Program-made: the position numbers and the translations under genes | Notes under the pieces: model-generated | What the model was told of the DNA's origin: nothing | Database searches by the model: none | What the model saw: only the letters and a program-made list of their open reading frames with translations | Part shown: positions 40,326-51,800 of the stretch, piece by piece | Position numbering within the stretch: position 1 is the stretch's first letter | How the letters are laid out: every line of letters begins with the position of its first letter | Source of the DNA: Arbacia lixula | Lineage: Eukaryota; Echinodermata; Echinoidea; Arbacioida; Arbaciidae | Assembly: GCA_963669155.1 (NCBI GenBank) | Contig: OZ022589.1 | Location: forward strand, 22,176,042-22,240,041 | DNA length: 64,000 nucleotides | Reading direction: 5' to 3'

Positions 40326-40962
40326 CATAACGAAAATGGTCTATTTCAAAGCAACACGTTACTTTTGGGTTGAGTGATTGTTTTAGTTGATATATAGATA
40401 AAGATGGTAGTCATCTTATATACTAGTAACATGTTATGTCTATATACTACCGGAGCACGGATCGATATCCTATACAAGAAATGTGCAGACATTTCAACAA
40501 AACTTATAATGTAGAAAGACAGATGTGACGCAGAATACGACTTTCCTTCTGCACTTTGGCATGAGTAGATTTCGACTGTTTTAGTATACATGAGTAGTAC
40601 TCCAGTTCTATATTCAAGAAAGCAAAGTGTCCCGCGATGCGTTCATATTACTGTCAAAGGATTTGTGATCGTGGTGATGATGCGTCTTAATAAGCATGAT
40701 AAGAACAACAGTTAGCCTCTTTTAGCGATCACGTCGAGAGCTTTATACTCGGAAAACCTCCAATTTGACAGGAAGGCCGACTGATATTAAAGTGCGTCAT
40801 TCAGCTAAACTTACACGAGTTTCACAGTGTCATCATTATCGATGTATCCACGTATCCACGTGTCAACGTAAACCTAGCAGCGGAATCAGAGAGGGGAAAA
40901 GAGAAAAGGGTTATGGAGGTGAAGAGTGTGGAACAAGTTAGGGAGAAAAAGAGAGAGATTGT

Positions 40963-40991
40963 TTGTGTGTGGGTTTGTATGTATGTGTGTG

Positions 40992-41030
<39 letters not shown>
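40963..41030. repeat. (GT)n microsatellite upstream of copy 3
   Basis: Interrupted GT tract, same place as before copy 2. Confidence 0.93.
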
Positions 41031-41031
<1 letters not shown>

Positions 41032-41160
41032 GAGGAATCCACGTCACGCATGCAGGAATAGTGGATCGGTTGCATGTTCAGCAAAAATTATATACATCGC
41101 TCAAATTCCACTTCGCTGATCACTACCTAGCTGGAACGGAACGTTGTTACAGAAGAAGGA

Positions 41161-41172
41161 TCGACTTTTCAT
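41161..41172 (+). promoter_or_regulatory. Conserved upstream 12-mer, copy 3
   Basis: TCGACTTTTCAT, 57 bp before the ATG. Confidence 0.45.
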
Positions 41173-41229
41173 GCCTGGAACTAAATTCAAAGACCAAACT
41201 GTAGCGTTGTTGAGTTTAGTTTTCTCAAA

Positions 41230-41406
41230 ATGGGTTACTTGTTGAGATCATTCGTTGTTCTTTTCATGCTTTCTTCGACACCCGTGTGTCAGTGCTCTTC
41301 TGCCAATGTTGACAGTGCGCAAGGAGCTGACGATGTCCACAACGACCAGGGCGTACTTCATCGAAGTCGGGAGACGTTCGCAAAAGAAAAATACGAGACT
41401 TTTGAG
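41230..41406 (+). CDS. Copy 3 exon 1: signal peptide
   Basis: 59 codons: [40 protein letters not shown], ending KYETFE. Donor GTGAGC. Confidence 0.9.
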
Positions 41407-44400
41407 GTGAGCTGAAAGCGGGGTGTAGGCAGAGAGTTTAAAATTGATTTCAGAATGAGTTGGGCCTAATGTCTTATGTCATGCTTGTGATTTTCATTGG
41501 TTCATTTTGTCATGATAGCATTGATAGTGATAAAACTTTTGGTTGGAGAGGGGGCGGGGGGGGGGCACAATATGAATATGGTAGGTGCTATTAAAGGAAG
41601 ATCCTATAATAAGGTAACATTCAATAAGAAGTGCTTAGTTAAAATACATTAAAATATCTGTTCAAGAGTGATTAAAGTTAGAATTGATTAGACATAAGCC
41701 GACAGGGCGTCCCAAACCAAGTGAAATCTTTAAAAAAAAATTAAAAACTTGTTACCGATGGATTCAATGTTTATCAATTTCATCTTTTACGAATTTCAAT
41801 GAATTTTACCATTGAACAGTGCCATTTTTGAAAAAAAAAATCTCAACAGTTAAAATCGGTATTTCTAATCATCATCATTGCCACAGTAATCAAAAGTAAA
41901 TATTGATCTCTCTTTATCATTTTCATGAAGTCTGAACTTGCAGATTTGAAGCAGCAGTTCGAGTTCCTGAAGGACGCCCTCAGTGCCTTAGAACCCGCAC
42001 CACTAGAGCCTCGTGGTCAACGAACTCCTAGGAGCGCCACGACGTCTGGCTACTTCGGCAGTGTTCACACTGGCTTGTATGGCAACTGCACGTGCCGAGG
42101 GGAGCCCGGTCCAATGGGACTCCCGGGCCTGCCCGGTCGGGACGGCCGAGACGGCAGGGATGCACCCATGCCATGTTCACAAGGTAGGCCGTCCATTTCT
42201 TCGCTGGACGCATAATGCAAAGAATATCGGCATCGCATGCACAACGAAGTAAGGAACGGTCGAACAAAATCTAAATATATTAGGACTTTCAGAAGAAAAT
42301 GAAGAGAAATCTTGACATGATGTTGATCCACATCATGCATAATAGCCTAAAAATAAACCCAAGAAGGAAACATACATATAGCTTTTGTGAGTTATTCAAT
42401 TCAGATCTTTAATCAGTAGAGTGATTCACAACGTTAACGATATTCAATCGAACGCATTGTATAATAAATGGTTAGTAGAAATCTTTATACGTCACGATAT
42501 GACCTATAGCTGCGAGTACCTATTACCATTAAGTGACATATGACACATTAATGATAGTGGTTTTGATAAAGAGTAACAAGAGGTAACTCAGCTACATTGC
42601 AGGCTATTATAACTCAGTCCCGAACCCTTAACAAGCATACTATGCCACCCCATCCCCCGTTTATAACACTGTACACCCTTTCTCTCTTTCTAACTAACTT
42701 TTATTTTCCGTCAATTGTCAGGATCAGCTGCCCCCTACACAGAGAGTTCTGGAGGCTCTGGAGGCAGTACGACATCAGGGTCGCCACACCCTGGCAGTGG
42801 GTCCTATGTCAGGTGGGGTCGAACCACCTGCCCCGATGGGAGTCTACTCGTATATGAAGGTCTGTATATCCCTCGGTCTATGAGTATATGGTCACCCGGC
42901 CCCCGGGGGGGGGGGGGGGCACTCAAATTATATTTTGCTGGGGGTGTGCCTCACGAAACCCTGAAATGGGGGTCTAAGGAACTGACTACAAGGGTAAAAT
43001 CCGCGTAAAATGTGGGGTCTTAGGAACTAGAAATATACCGCGCGGCATTGTGAAAAACAGGGTCTACAGAGCGATCCTCGCTGCACATGCGACGCGTTGT
43101 GTTTACGCCAGGGTTTCTTGCAGCTCGCTCGGCCGGCGGGTCGGGCGGCCGGGTTGATGTTGAAGCGTAGCAAGCTGCACGCAAGCCGCGGACCGTCTGG
43201 GGAACGGAGGGAGGGGCACAGCGGCGAGGCTAAGGAGCGGAACTTTCGCGGAACTTTCGCGGAACTTTCGCGGAACTTTCGCCATGCATAGGATATAGAG
43301 GATCTAAAGAACGGATATCGAGGTCTCAAAAAGGGGGTCTTCAAAGCGGCACGTCCCCGTACCACCAATGTATGTGAGTGCCCCCCCCCCCCCCCCGGAC
43401 CCGGCCCCATTTGACTTGATTTGACTGCCTCCTCGACTGGCTTGAATGACAAGAGCGTATACTCCATCGTCAAGATAAGGGCTCGCTCACGCGTACTGTT
43501 ATGAGAAAACTAACTTTCCGTCGATCAGCCATCTATGAAACGGGGAAATGGAGTGATATTACTCTACATTGCCCCGGCCTCTCTCGAAAGTTTGTTATGG
43601 TGACACAATTAAGCCTATAAATACCGAGAGTATGTACGTTATGGGGTTAAATAGGCCCAGAATACAAGTTTTTAAACATATAGAAACATCGCCATTTGTC
43701 TTTTACATGTCCAAAAGTACCTGTCTGTGTATCATTTGCAGGCAACAACACATTCTGCTTATCGTACATTTCACAGTTGTGAGTCAGCACTCTTTAGACA
43801 AAGGCCAGGAAGTAATACTTATTCTGCTCGAAAATTCTTCAGCGTTTGACACCATTAGTCGTGACACCATCTTAAAGAGGATATCAAAGTGGTTTCGGAT
43901 CCAAGGGTAGGCACTTGACTGGTTTCGGACTTATCTGACAGCTCGAACACAAACTGTTGTCATTAATGTAATCCAGTCATCAATTCATACACCAACCCAT
44001 GGAGTTCCGCAAGGATCTGTTATTGGACCGTTAATATTTACAATATATACAGCACCTTTGGAAAAGATCATTGAGGTTAATGGTTTTTCAAAAATATGCT
44101 ACGCTGATGATACACAGATTTTTTTCTTTTACTGCATCAGATACTTCAGATTTATTTGTAAGGTAGAGAAATATATCAAGGATGTAAAAGAATGGTCAAT
44201 CCTGAATGGCCTCAAGTTGAATGGTAGAAAGACGGAAGTTCTGCATATTTCATCTCGATTGCGTACAAATAATTATTTTCCACCTATCAACATTTATGGT
44301 ACTCAAGTTCTTCCTGTAAAAAAACAAGAAATATTGGTGTTGTTTTTTTTATTATCACTTCACCATGCAAGATGATGTTCCTTCTAAATGTAGGTCTACC

Positions 44401-45815
44401 TCATTGGCGTTATACAAAATAAACAAAATTCGACCTTACATTGACAAGGGGACCATTGAAAGACTAGTTCATGCCGTTGTTATGTGTTATATTGATTATT
44501 GTAATAGTTTACTGTATGGCTTACCTGACACTCAGCTTCATAAGCTTCAGTTCATTCAAAATTGTGCCGCAAGACTTGTAACAAAGACCAAAAAATATGG
44601 GTCTATAACTCCCATTTTACAAGCCTTACACTGGTTGACTGCATGCACATAAACGAATGATATTTAAAATCCTATTAATTACTTACCAATGTTTTAATAA
44701 CTTAGCTCCAGCATATCTTACTTATCCCCTTACCAAATATGAGCCTGGCAGAAATGTGAGATCACGCCGAAAAGATTTACATGTATTTGTAGTACCCGGT
44801 ATCGCTACCAATTACTATGGTAAACGTAGTTTTTATCATGCAGCACCAGCACTGTGGAACCCAATCCCAACTGATATCAAACATGCTGACACAGTGGGAA
44901 AGCTCAAAGTCTCACTCAAAACCCACTTTTTCAGTAGTAATAGTGTCTAATTGTAGATATGGTATGATTGTTTATATTTAGTAATTAGTCATTAGAGTTT
45001 TTGACCTAGATGCAGCATCTTCTTTGTCTTCCTTCTTATCTTATTTCCCTCTTTTCTAAGCGCATAGAGACCGTTAAGGGTATTATGCGCTATACAAGAA
45101 CGGCGCGATTATCATTATTATTATTCTTTGTGGGAGGGGGAGAAAATTCGAATTTGATTGGGATACATAAAGCCGACTATTTGTTAAAATGATTTGAAGG
45201 CCTATATAAGAGTTCCCTGACGAACGTGACACTTTGTTGGATATAATCCTGAGTCTGGAGTCAACATTGACATCTCTGTTCTCAACATAATTTGTTTTGA
45301 TGATAGGGGTCATTGGTGGATCTCATTACGGCAATTCTGGAGGTGGTGCGAACTTTCTGTGCTTGCCGCTGGAGCCGATATACGATCCTGACTTCAGCAT
45401 TGGTGGAGTTCAAGGTGGGTCGTTTGTGTACGGCGCGGAATACGAGATCGCCAGCGCCTACGCCAATGAACCATGGAGCAGCTCAAGACTACACGACAAC
45501 GGACCACCTTGTGCTGTGTGCCTCGCTCAGGGACGCCCGACCGTGCTCATGGTTCCCGCTCGCAACGTGTGTCCGTCTCCTGATTGGACACTGGACTACC
45601 AGGGAAAACTGATGTCGGATTACCACACTTATCAGCGCTCTGAGTACATCTGCGTGGACGACGATCCAGAAGTCATCCCGCGCACGAGCGGAACAAACGC
45701 CAACGGGGCCCTTTTGCACCCTGTGGAGGGTCGATGTATCCATGGAAACAGCCTCCCGTGTGGCCCGTATGTAGACGGCTACGAGCTGACATGCGCAGTG
45801 TGCTCACAGCAGTAG
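41230..45815 (+). CDS. Secreted short-chain collagen-like protein, copy 3
   Basis: Exons 41230-41406, 41931-42183, 42722-42859, 45307-45815; 358 residues, open throughout with GT-AG introns. Signal peptide, heptads, seven triplets, Ser/Gly linker and Cys-rich domain as in copy 1. Intron 1 is of the short type shared with copy 2; intron 3 carries a 495-bp insertion unique to this copy and a LINE remnant with its 3' tail. The protein ends CAVCSQQ, one residue longer than the others. Confidence 0.88.
41931..42183 (+). CDS. Copy 3 exon 2: heptads and collagen triplets
   Basis: [20 protein letters not shown], then the array-wide basic linker and seven triplets between CTC and PC. Phase 1. Confidence 0.92.
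42722..42859 (+). CDS. Copy 3 exon 3: Ser/Gly linker and TTCPDG
   Basis: [37 protein letters not shown]. Canonical splice sites. Confidence 0.9.
42894..43408. mobile_element. 495-bp insertion with 10-bp target duplication in copy 3 intron 3
   Basis: ACCCGGCCCC occurs once at this place in copies 1, 4 and 5 but on both sides (42894-42903, 43399-43408) of an extra 495 bp here. The insert's ends are inverted: a G-run then CACTCA, and TGAGTG then a C-run. It is GC-rich, holds four tandem 11-bp GGAACTTTCGC units, and has no transposase. The 9-10 bp duplication would suit a Mutator-like origin, which is tentative. Confidence 0.82.
43728..45123 (+). mobile_element. CR1/L2-group LINE remnant in copy 3 intron 3
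   Basis: 5'-truncated. Segments DKGQEVILILL, WFRTYLTARTQTVVIN, HGVPQGSVIGP and YADDTQIFF of the reverse transcriptase, then [28 protein letters not shown] and YHAAPALWNPIPTDIK of the C-terminal part. Several frame breaks. The 3' end GCGCTATACAAGAACGGCGC plus (ATT)n is typical of the group. Confidence 0.88.
45307..45815 (+). CDS. Copy 3 exon 4: C-terminal domain
   Basis: 169 codons: [45 protein letters not shown], ending TCAVCSQQ-stop. Confidence 0.93.
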
Positions 45816-46840
45816 CCTTCACCCAGCCTGTCCTGCACTCGATGGCATCCCTAGGTCTAACATATAATATAAGTTATGGTAGCATTATCTGGCAATAGTT
45901 GAATCCTAGCTACCAATGCCATCTAAGTGCTGTTACAAAATGTTATGTGTATTAAGAGTATTATATCTCACAATGATCTACCGGATTGATTATAACTGTA
46001 GGTAGTATTGTACTGTCACCTGACTACACTTTCAATCAGCTTTAACCCTGTCAGTACCGATCACTGACAGTCTCATATCAATTATAACACAATTTATTCT
46101 GCCCTACTTTGACAAAAGGAAGCAACTTACTAACAAAAGAGATTTTCTTGTAAATGAGCAAAATGTGTCTGTCACTTGCATTGGCATCAGTGCAACACCA
46201 CATAATGTTAGATTGAATATCTTGCAGCAAGATTAATATTTCTTGTCTAGATTTTGGCCGTATGTAGGGAATGCTGGGTAAATCTAAGAATACTTATAAC
46301 TCAGGTTCGAGTGATTTGTCACTTGCTTCCTTTTGACATTGCAATTTATTGTCCAAAAGTTATTGGACATTTCGTTTTCACTGGCTTACAAAGATGATAC
46401 ATTGATACAAATGAGGGATGTGACATCAAACAAGTTACATAAACAGAGAGACATACAATTATTAGACAGTAATGATAAACTAGAAATTAATTGTTAAATC
46501 ATTCAACAGTATTTGACTAAATATTCTTTGAATGCTACCATGGTGAGAGTGTACTAATAAATACCATTTAGAAAATAGTAAAACTTTCGGTAACACCATG
46601 TGGTTGTATTCTTTCGGATAATTGGCCCACTTATGGAGTGAAGAAAGGAAAGGAAAGTGAAAAGTGAAAAAAGAGAGGTGAATTTTTATATTTTATAACA
46701 CTTACACAAGACTATATTTTTTTAGTATTTGACTAATAGAATTTTCAAGAATTAAATCCAATATTTTTGTACGGAATAGGACAAATTCTAAAGGATATCA
46801 TGTTGACATTAGCTTAGTTTCCTGTTTTACTGAACTTGCA

Positions 46841-47306
46841 GAGGGTACACAACACCTGTGTAAGGTTTATATGTGGTTGTACGAAATATACACGCATCAC
46901 GCCAATACTAATAAAGGTACATTGGTTACCAATACGGCGGAGAATAGCATTAAAAGTCTTACTAATTGTTTAGAAAGAACTTCTTGGTCAAGCTCCTGGC
47001 TACATTACAGAATTATTGAGGTAAAAAACCAGTAATCATGGTCACAATTTGCGCAGTTCAACAGATCCTCTGCTTTTACAGATTCCATCCTTCAAAACAA
47101 AAGTAACACTAGGTGATCGAGCATTTGCCTGTGTAGCCACCAAGCTCTGGAATAACTTACCCTTGGAAGTTAATAAAGCATCATCCGTAAACAACTTGAA
47201 ATCAAAGCTCAAAACACATCTTTTACTATAAATCGCAGTAGAATACAAACTTGATGGAATAGTTTTCTGCGCTCTATGGATGTATATACTATTATCACTA
47301 TTATAA
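46841..47306 (+). mobile_element. Second CR1/L2-group LINE 3' fragment
   Basis: Reads LQRVHNTCVRFICGC, ITPILIKVHWLPIRRR, APGYITELL, then LGDRAFACVATKLWNNLPLE and LKSKLKTHLLL-stop, with breaks. A different subfamily from the intron-3 LINE. Ends near TATACTATTATCACTATTAT. Confidence 0.78.
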
Positions 47307-47664
47307 CATTTCGGAGACGGACCTTCGTGCCTGAGCGTTAAAAACGTGAATCGAGTTGGGGACGAAAGATTGCCTAAAACGGGTGGTCCTAGTACGGGGG
47401 ACACAAACGTATTTCTGATCTGTTGTACCTGAAATTATCGTTTAGTCAGATTAGGGCAGTATTGCCTATGGACGTGAGATAATTAAATGATTTGTTTTCC
47501 AAATCAGATTCTGTCGATGATCACAAGAGACGCAAGTGCATTATTGCTCCAGTTTGAGAAATATCCAACTTCACACTGACATAGTAGGCCTACTTGCCAT
47601 TTAGATTGGGATTTTTGTAAGCTTTATACCAATTCTATTTTCGTAATTTATTCACAACTTCCCC

Positions 47665-47825
47665 TAACTGACTAGTGACGTGTTATTATATTCACCTGTT
47701 TGTCGTGATTGGATGGAGCGCACTCTGAATCTATTAGTTGTTGCTACCCTCGACAAACCTCCACAAGCTTTGGAGTTACCATTAGTAACTTATTGTGTGA
47801 ACGACGTCAATAAAATAAACAAACA
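47665..47825 (+). repeat. Dispersed repeat B, copy 5
   Basis: GGATGGAGCGCACTCTGAAT, TTAGTTGTTGCTACC and TTACCATTAGTAACTTATTG, more diverged than the two upstream array copies. Confidence 0.7.
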
Positions 47826-48629
47826 TAACGAAAATGGTCTATTTCAAAGCAACACGTTACTTTTGGGTTAATAAAGTGACTGCTTTAGCTGGTATAATAG
47901 TTAAAGATGGCACTCAGCTAATATATTACAAGTTCCATTTTATGTCTATATACTACCGAACTGTGGATATGTTGAATAAAACATGTTCAGACATTACAGA
48001 AATAATCATAATGTAGAAAGAAAAACGTGACGCAGAATACGACTTTCCTTCTGCACTTTTGCATAAGTAGATTTTGACTGTTCTTGTATACATGAGTATT
48101 ATTCCTGTTCTATATTCAAGAAAGCGGAGAGTGTCCCGCGATGCGTTCATATTACTGTCAAAGGGTTTGTGATCGTGGTGATGATGCGTCTTAATAAGCA
48201 TGAAAAGAACAAAAAGCTAGCCTCTTTTAGCGATCACGTCGAGAGCTTTATACTCGGAAAACCTCGAATTTGACAGGAAGGCCGACTGATATTAAAGTGC
48301 GTCATTCAGCTAAACTTACACGAGATTCACAGTGTTATTATTATCCACGTATCTACGTGTCAGGCTAAACCTAGCTACGCAATCAGAGGGGGGGAAGAGA
48401 AAATTAGGTTATGGAGGTGAAGAGGGTGGAACAAGTGAGGGAGAAAAAGAGAGAGTTTGTGTGTGTGTGGGTTTGTGTGTGTGTGTGTGTGTGAAGAGGA
48501 ATCCACGTCACGCATGCAGGAATAGTGGATCGGTTGCATGTTCAGCAAAAATTACATACATCGCTAAAAATTCCACTTCGCTGATCACTACACAGCTGCA
48601 TGGAACGGAACGTTGTTACAGAAGAAGGA

Positions 48630-48641
48630 TCGACTTTTCAT
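48630..48641 (+). promoter_or_regulatory. Conserved upstream 12-mer, copy 4
   Basis: TCGACTTTTCAT, 57 bp before the ATG. Confidence 0.45.
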
Positions 48642-48698
48642 GCCTGTAACTAAATTCAAAGACCAAACTGTAGCGTTGTTGAGTTTAGTTTTCTCAAA

Positions 48699-48875
48699 AT
48701 GGGCTGCTTGTTGAGATCATTCGTCGTTCTTTTCATGCTTTCTTCGACACCCGTGTGTCAGTGCTCTTCTGCCAATGTTGACAGTGCGCAAGGAGCCGAC
48801 GATGTCCTCAACGACCAGGGTGTACTTCACCGAAGTCGGGAGACGTTCGCAGAAAAAAAATACGAGGCTCTGGAG
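48699..48875 (+). CDS. Copy 4 exon 1: signal peptide
   Basis: 59 codons starting [21 protein letters not shown] recombination breakpoint is suggested near the 3' end. Donor GTGAGC. Confidence 0.9.
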
Positions 48876-51800
48876 GTGAGCTGAAAGCGGGGTGTTGGCA
48901 GAGAATTCAGTATGAGGCTGTGAGTTGGGGCCGAAAGTGTAATGTCAATCTTGAGTTTTTCATTGGTTCATTTTGTCATGATAGCATTGATAGTGATCAT
49001 AAATTGTTGGTTGGGGGAAAACACAATATGAATATGGCACGTGATATTAAAGGGAGATCCCATATTAAGGTAAGATGCAATACATGTATAAGAAGGGCTT
49101 AGTTAAAATACATCAAAATCACTGTTTAAAAGTGATTCAAGTTAGATTTGAGTAGACAAAAGCCGACAGGGCGTCCCAAACCAAGTGAGATCTTAAAATG
49201 TATTGTTCTCGATCGGACGATCCTTGAGAACAATAGTGCAACTTGGAAAGCTGAGTTGCACAATTAACTAGAGCCATATATGCAAACACGATTGCAATTA
49301 TTTTGCATTTGTCAAACTTCGCTAAACATTAAAGCAGCTGCATGTAACGGGGTACGGGGTTTTAGGTGCTCAATGTCACTTCATTAAAGTCATATTCACG
49401 AGAACAAAAAAATCTCCTAATGTTGAGTATCATTCGAGCGTTCCATAGATCAAAATGCTAGTCGAAGAATGCATGCATCAATATGATCAAAATGGAAAGC
49501 ATGAAAGAAAATCGATTAATTGATCTAACAGAAGAAAAAGAAGGATTGATATTAACAACGATATGTATGAAAGTGATATGTAATACATCAAGCCATAGCA
49601 TATTCACCATTTTAAATAGTACTTTGACCCATATATCTAACAAAATCGTCAATATTTCGACCTGATCTTTTATCAATTATTTCAATAACATTAATTTTGT
49701 GAGAAAAATCTGGAAAGATAAATCTGGGCCCAAAGGCGTACCCAGGATTGTTTTCAAGAGGGGGTTTCCTGTCAAATAGGCTACTGACCAGTATGCGTGA
49801 GTGTGTGCATATAATGTGGGGGTGGGGAATTAAACTGTGCTCGCTGTTATTTACACTTTATTCAAACCCTGTATTTCTTATTATTCGCCACCGTGATCGA
49901 AAGTAGCCATTTATCTCTTTCTCTTTATTATTTTCATAAAGTCTGAGCTTGCAGATTTGAAGCAGCAGTTCGAGATCCTGAAGGACGCCCTCAGTGTCTT
50001 AGAACCCGCACCACTAGAGCCTCGGGGTCAGCGAACTCCTAGGAGCGCCACGACGTCTGGCTACTTCGGCAGTGTTCACACTGGCTTGTATGGCAACTGC
50101 ACGTGCCGAGGGGAGCCCGGTCCAATGGGACTCCCGGGCCTGCCCGGTCGGGACGGCCGAGACGGCAGGGATGCACCCATGCCATGTTCACAAGGTAGGC
50201 CGTCCATTTCTTCGCTGGACGCATAATGCAAAGAATATCGGCATCGCATGCACAACGAAGTAAGGAACGGTCGAACAAAATCTAAATATATTAGGACTTT
50301 CAGAAGAAAATGAAGAGAAATCTTGACATGATGTTGATCCACATCATGCATAATAGCCTAAAAATAAACCCAAGAAGGAAACATACATATAGCTTTTGTG
50401 AGTTATTCAATTCAGATCTTTAATCAGTAGAGTGATTCACAACGTTAACGATATTCAATCGAACGCATTGTATAATAAATGGTTAGTAGAAATCTTTATA
50501 CGTCACGATATGACCTATAGCTGCGAGTACCTATTACCATTAAGTGACATATGACACATTAATGATAGTGGTTTTGATAAAGAGTAACAAGAGGTAACTC
50601 AGCTACATTGCGGGCTATTATAACTCAGTCACCCTTAACAAGCATACTATGCCACCCCATCCCCCGTTTATAACACTGTACACCCTTTCTCTCTTTCTAA
50701 CTAACTTTTATTTTCCGTCAATTGTCAGGATCAGCTTCCCCCGACACAGAGAGTTCTGGAGGCTCTGGAGGCAGTACGACATCAGGGTCGCCACACCCTG
50801 GAGGCAGCGGGTCCTACGTCAGGTGGGGTCGAACCACCTGCCCCGATGGGAGTCTACTCGTATATGAAGGTCTGTATATCTCGGTCTATGAGTATATGGT
50901 CACCCGGCCCCATTTGACTTTATTTGACTGCCTCCTCGACTGGCTTGAATGACAAGAGCGTATGCTCCATCGTCAAGATAAGGGCTCGCTCACGCGTACT
51001 GTAATGAGAAATCTAACTTTCCGTCGATCAGCTAACAATGAAACGGGGAAATGGAGTGTTATTACTCTACATTGCCCCGGCCTCTCTCTAAAGTTTGTTA
51101 CAGTGACACAATTAAGCCTATAAATACCGAGAGTATGTACGTTATTGTGTTAAATTGACCCAGAATACAAGTTTTTAAACATTTAGAAACTTCTTTTTTT
51201 TTGGTCTTTGACATGTCAAAAAGTACTTGTCTGTGTATCATTTGCAGGCAACAACACATTCTGCTTATCGTACATTTCACAGTTGTGAGTCAGCACTCCT
51301 CGGTGTCTAATGATATCTCAATATCTTTGGTGTTATTTTTTATTATCACTTCACCATGCAAGATGATGTTCCTTCTAAATGCAGGTCTGATTCATTTGCA
51401 TTATACAAAATAAACAAAATTCGACCTTACATTGACAAGGGGACCACTGAAAGATGAGTTCATATGCCGTTGCTATGTGTTATATTGATTATTGTAATAG
51501 TTTACTGTATGGCTTACCTGACACTCAGCTTCATAAGCTTCAGTTCATTCAAAATTGTGCTGCAAGGCTTGTAACAAAGACCAAAACATATGATTCTATA
51601 ACTCCAATTTTCCTCTAAATGCATCAATAATTTGTCTTGCATATTTGGCGGCGGTCATCACTGGATCAAAGAACCAAACCGTCAAATATTCTGTTGTGGT
51701 ATCAATGAATGCGACTGGTGTAGGAAAAAATTACTCTTCGTGCCGACTCCAATTCTGACACCTTCCTGGGATGCATAATGTCGACTCTTAGAGCTCCCTG

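Larger units (their letters stand above)
39714..41229 (+). other. Spacer after copy 2
   Basis: Near-duplicate of the spacer after copy 1: AATAAA at 40027, dispersed repeat B at 40192-40325, then a GT microsatellite (40963-41030) and the copy 3 leader. Confidence 0.75.
45816..48698 (+). other. Spacer after copy 3
   Basis: About 1 kb of unshared sequence (45900-46830), a second LINE fragment, then the array-type spacer resumes near 47480 with dispersed repeat B, and ends with a short GT tract (48456-48493) and the copy 4 leader. No gene seen. Confidence 0.65.
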
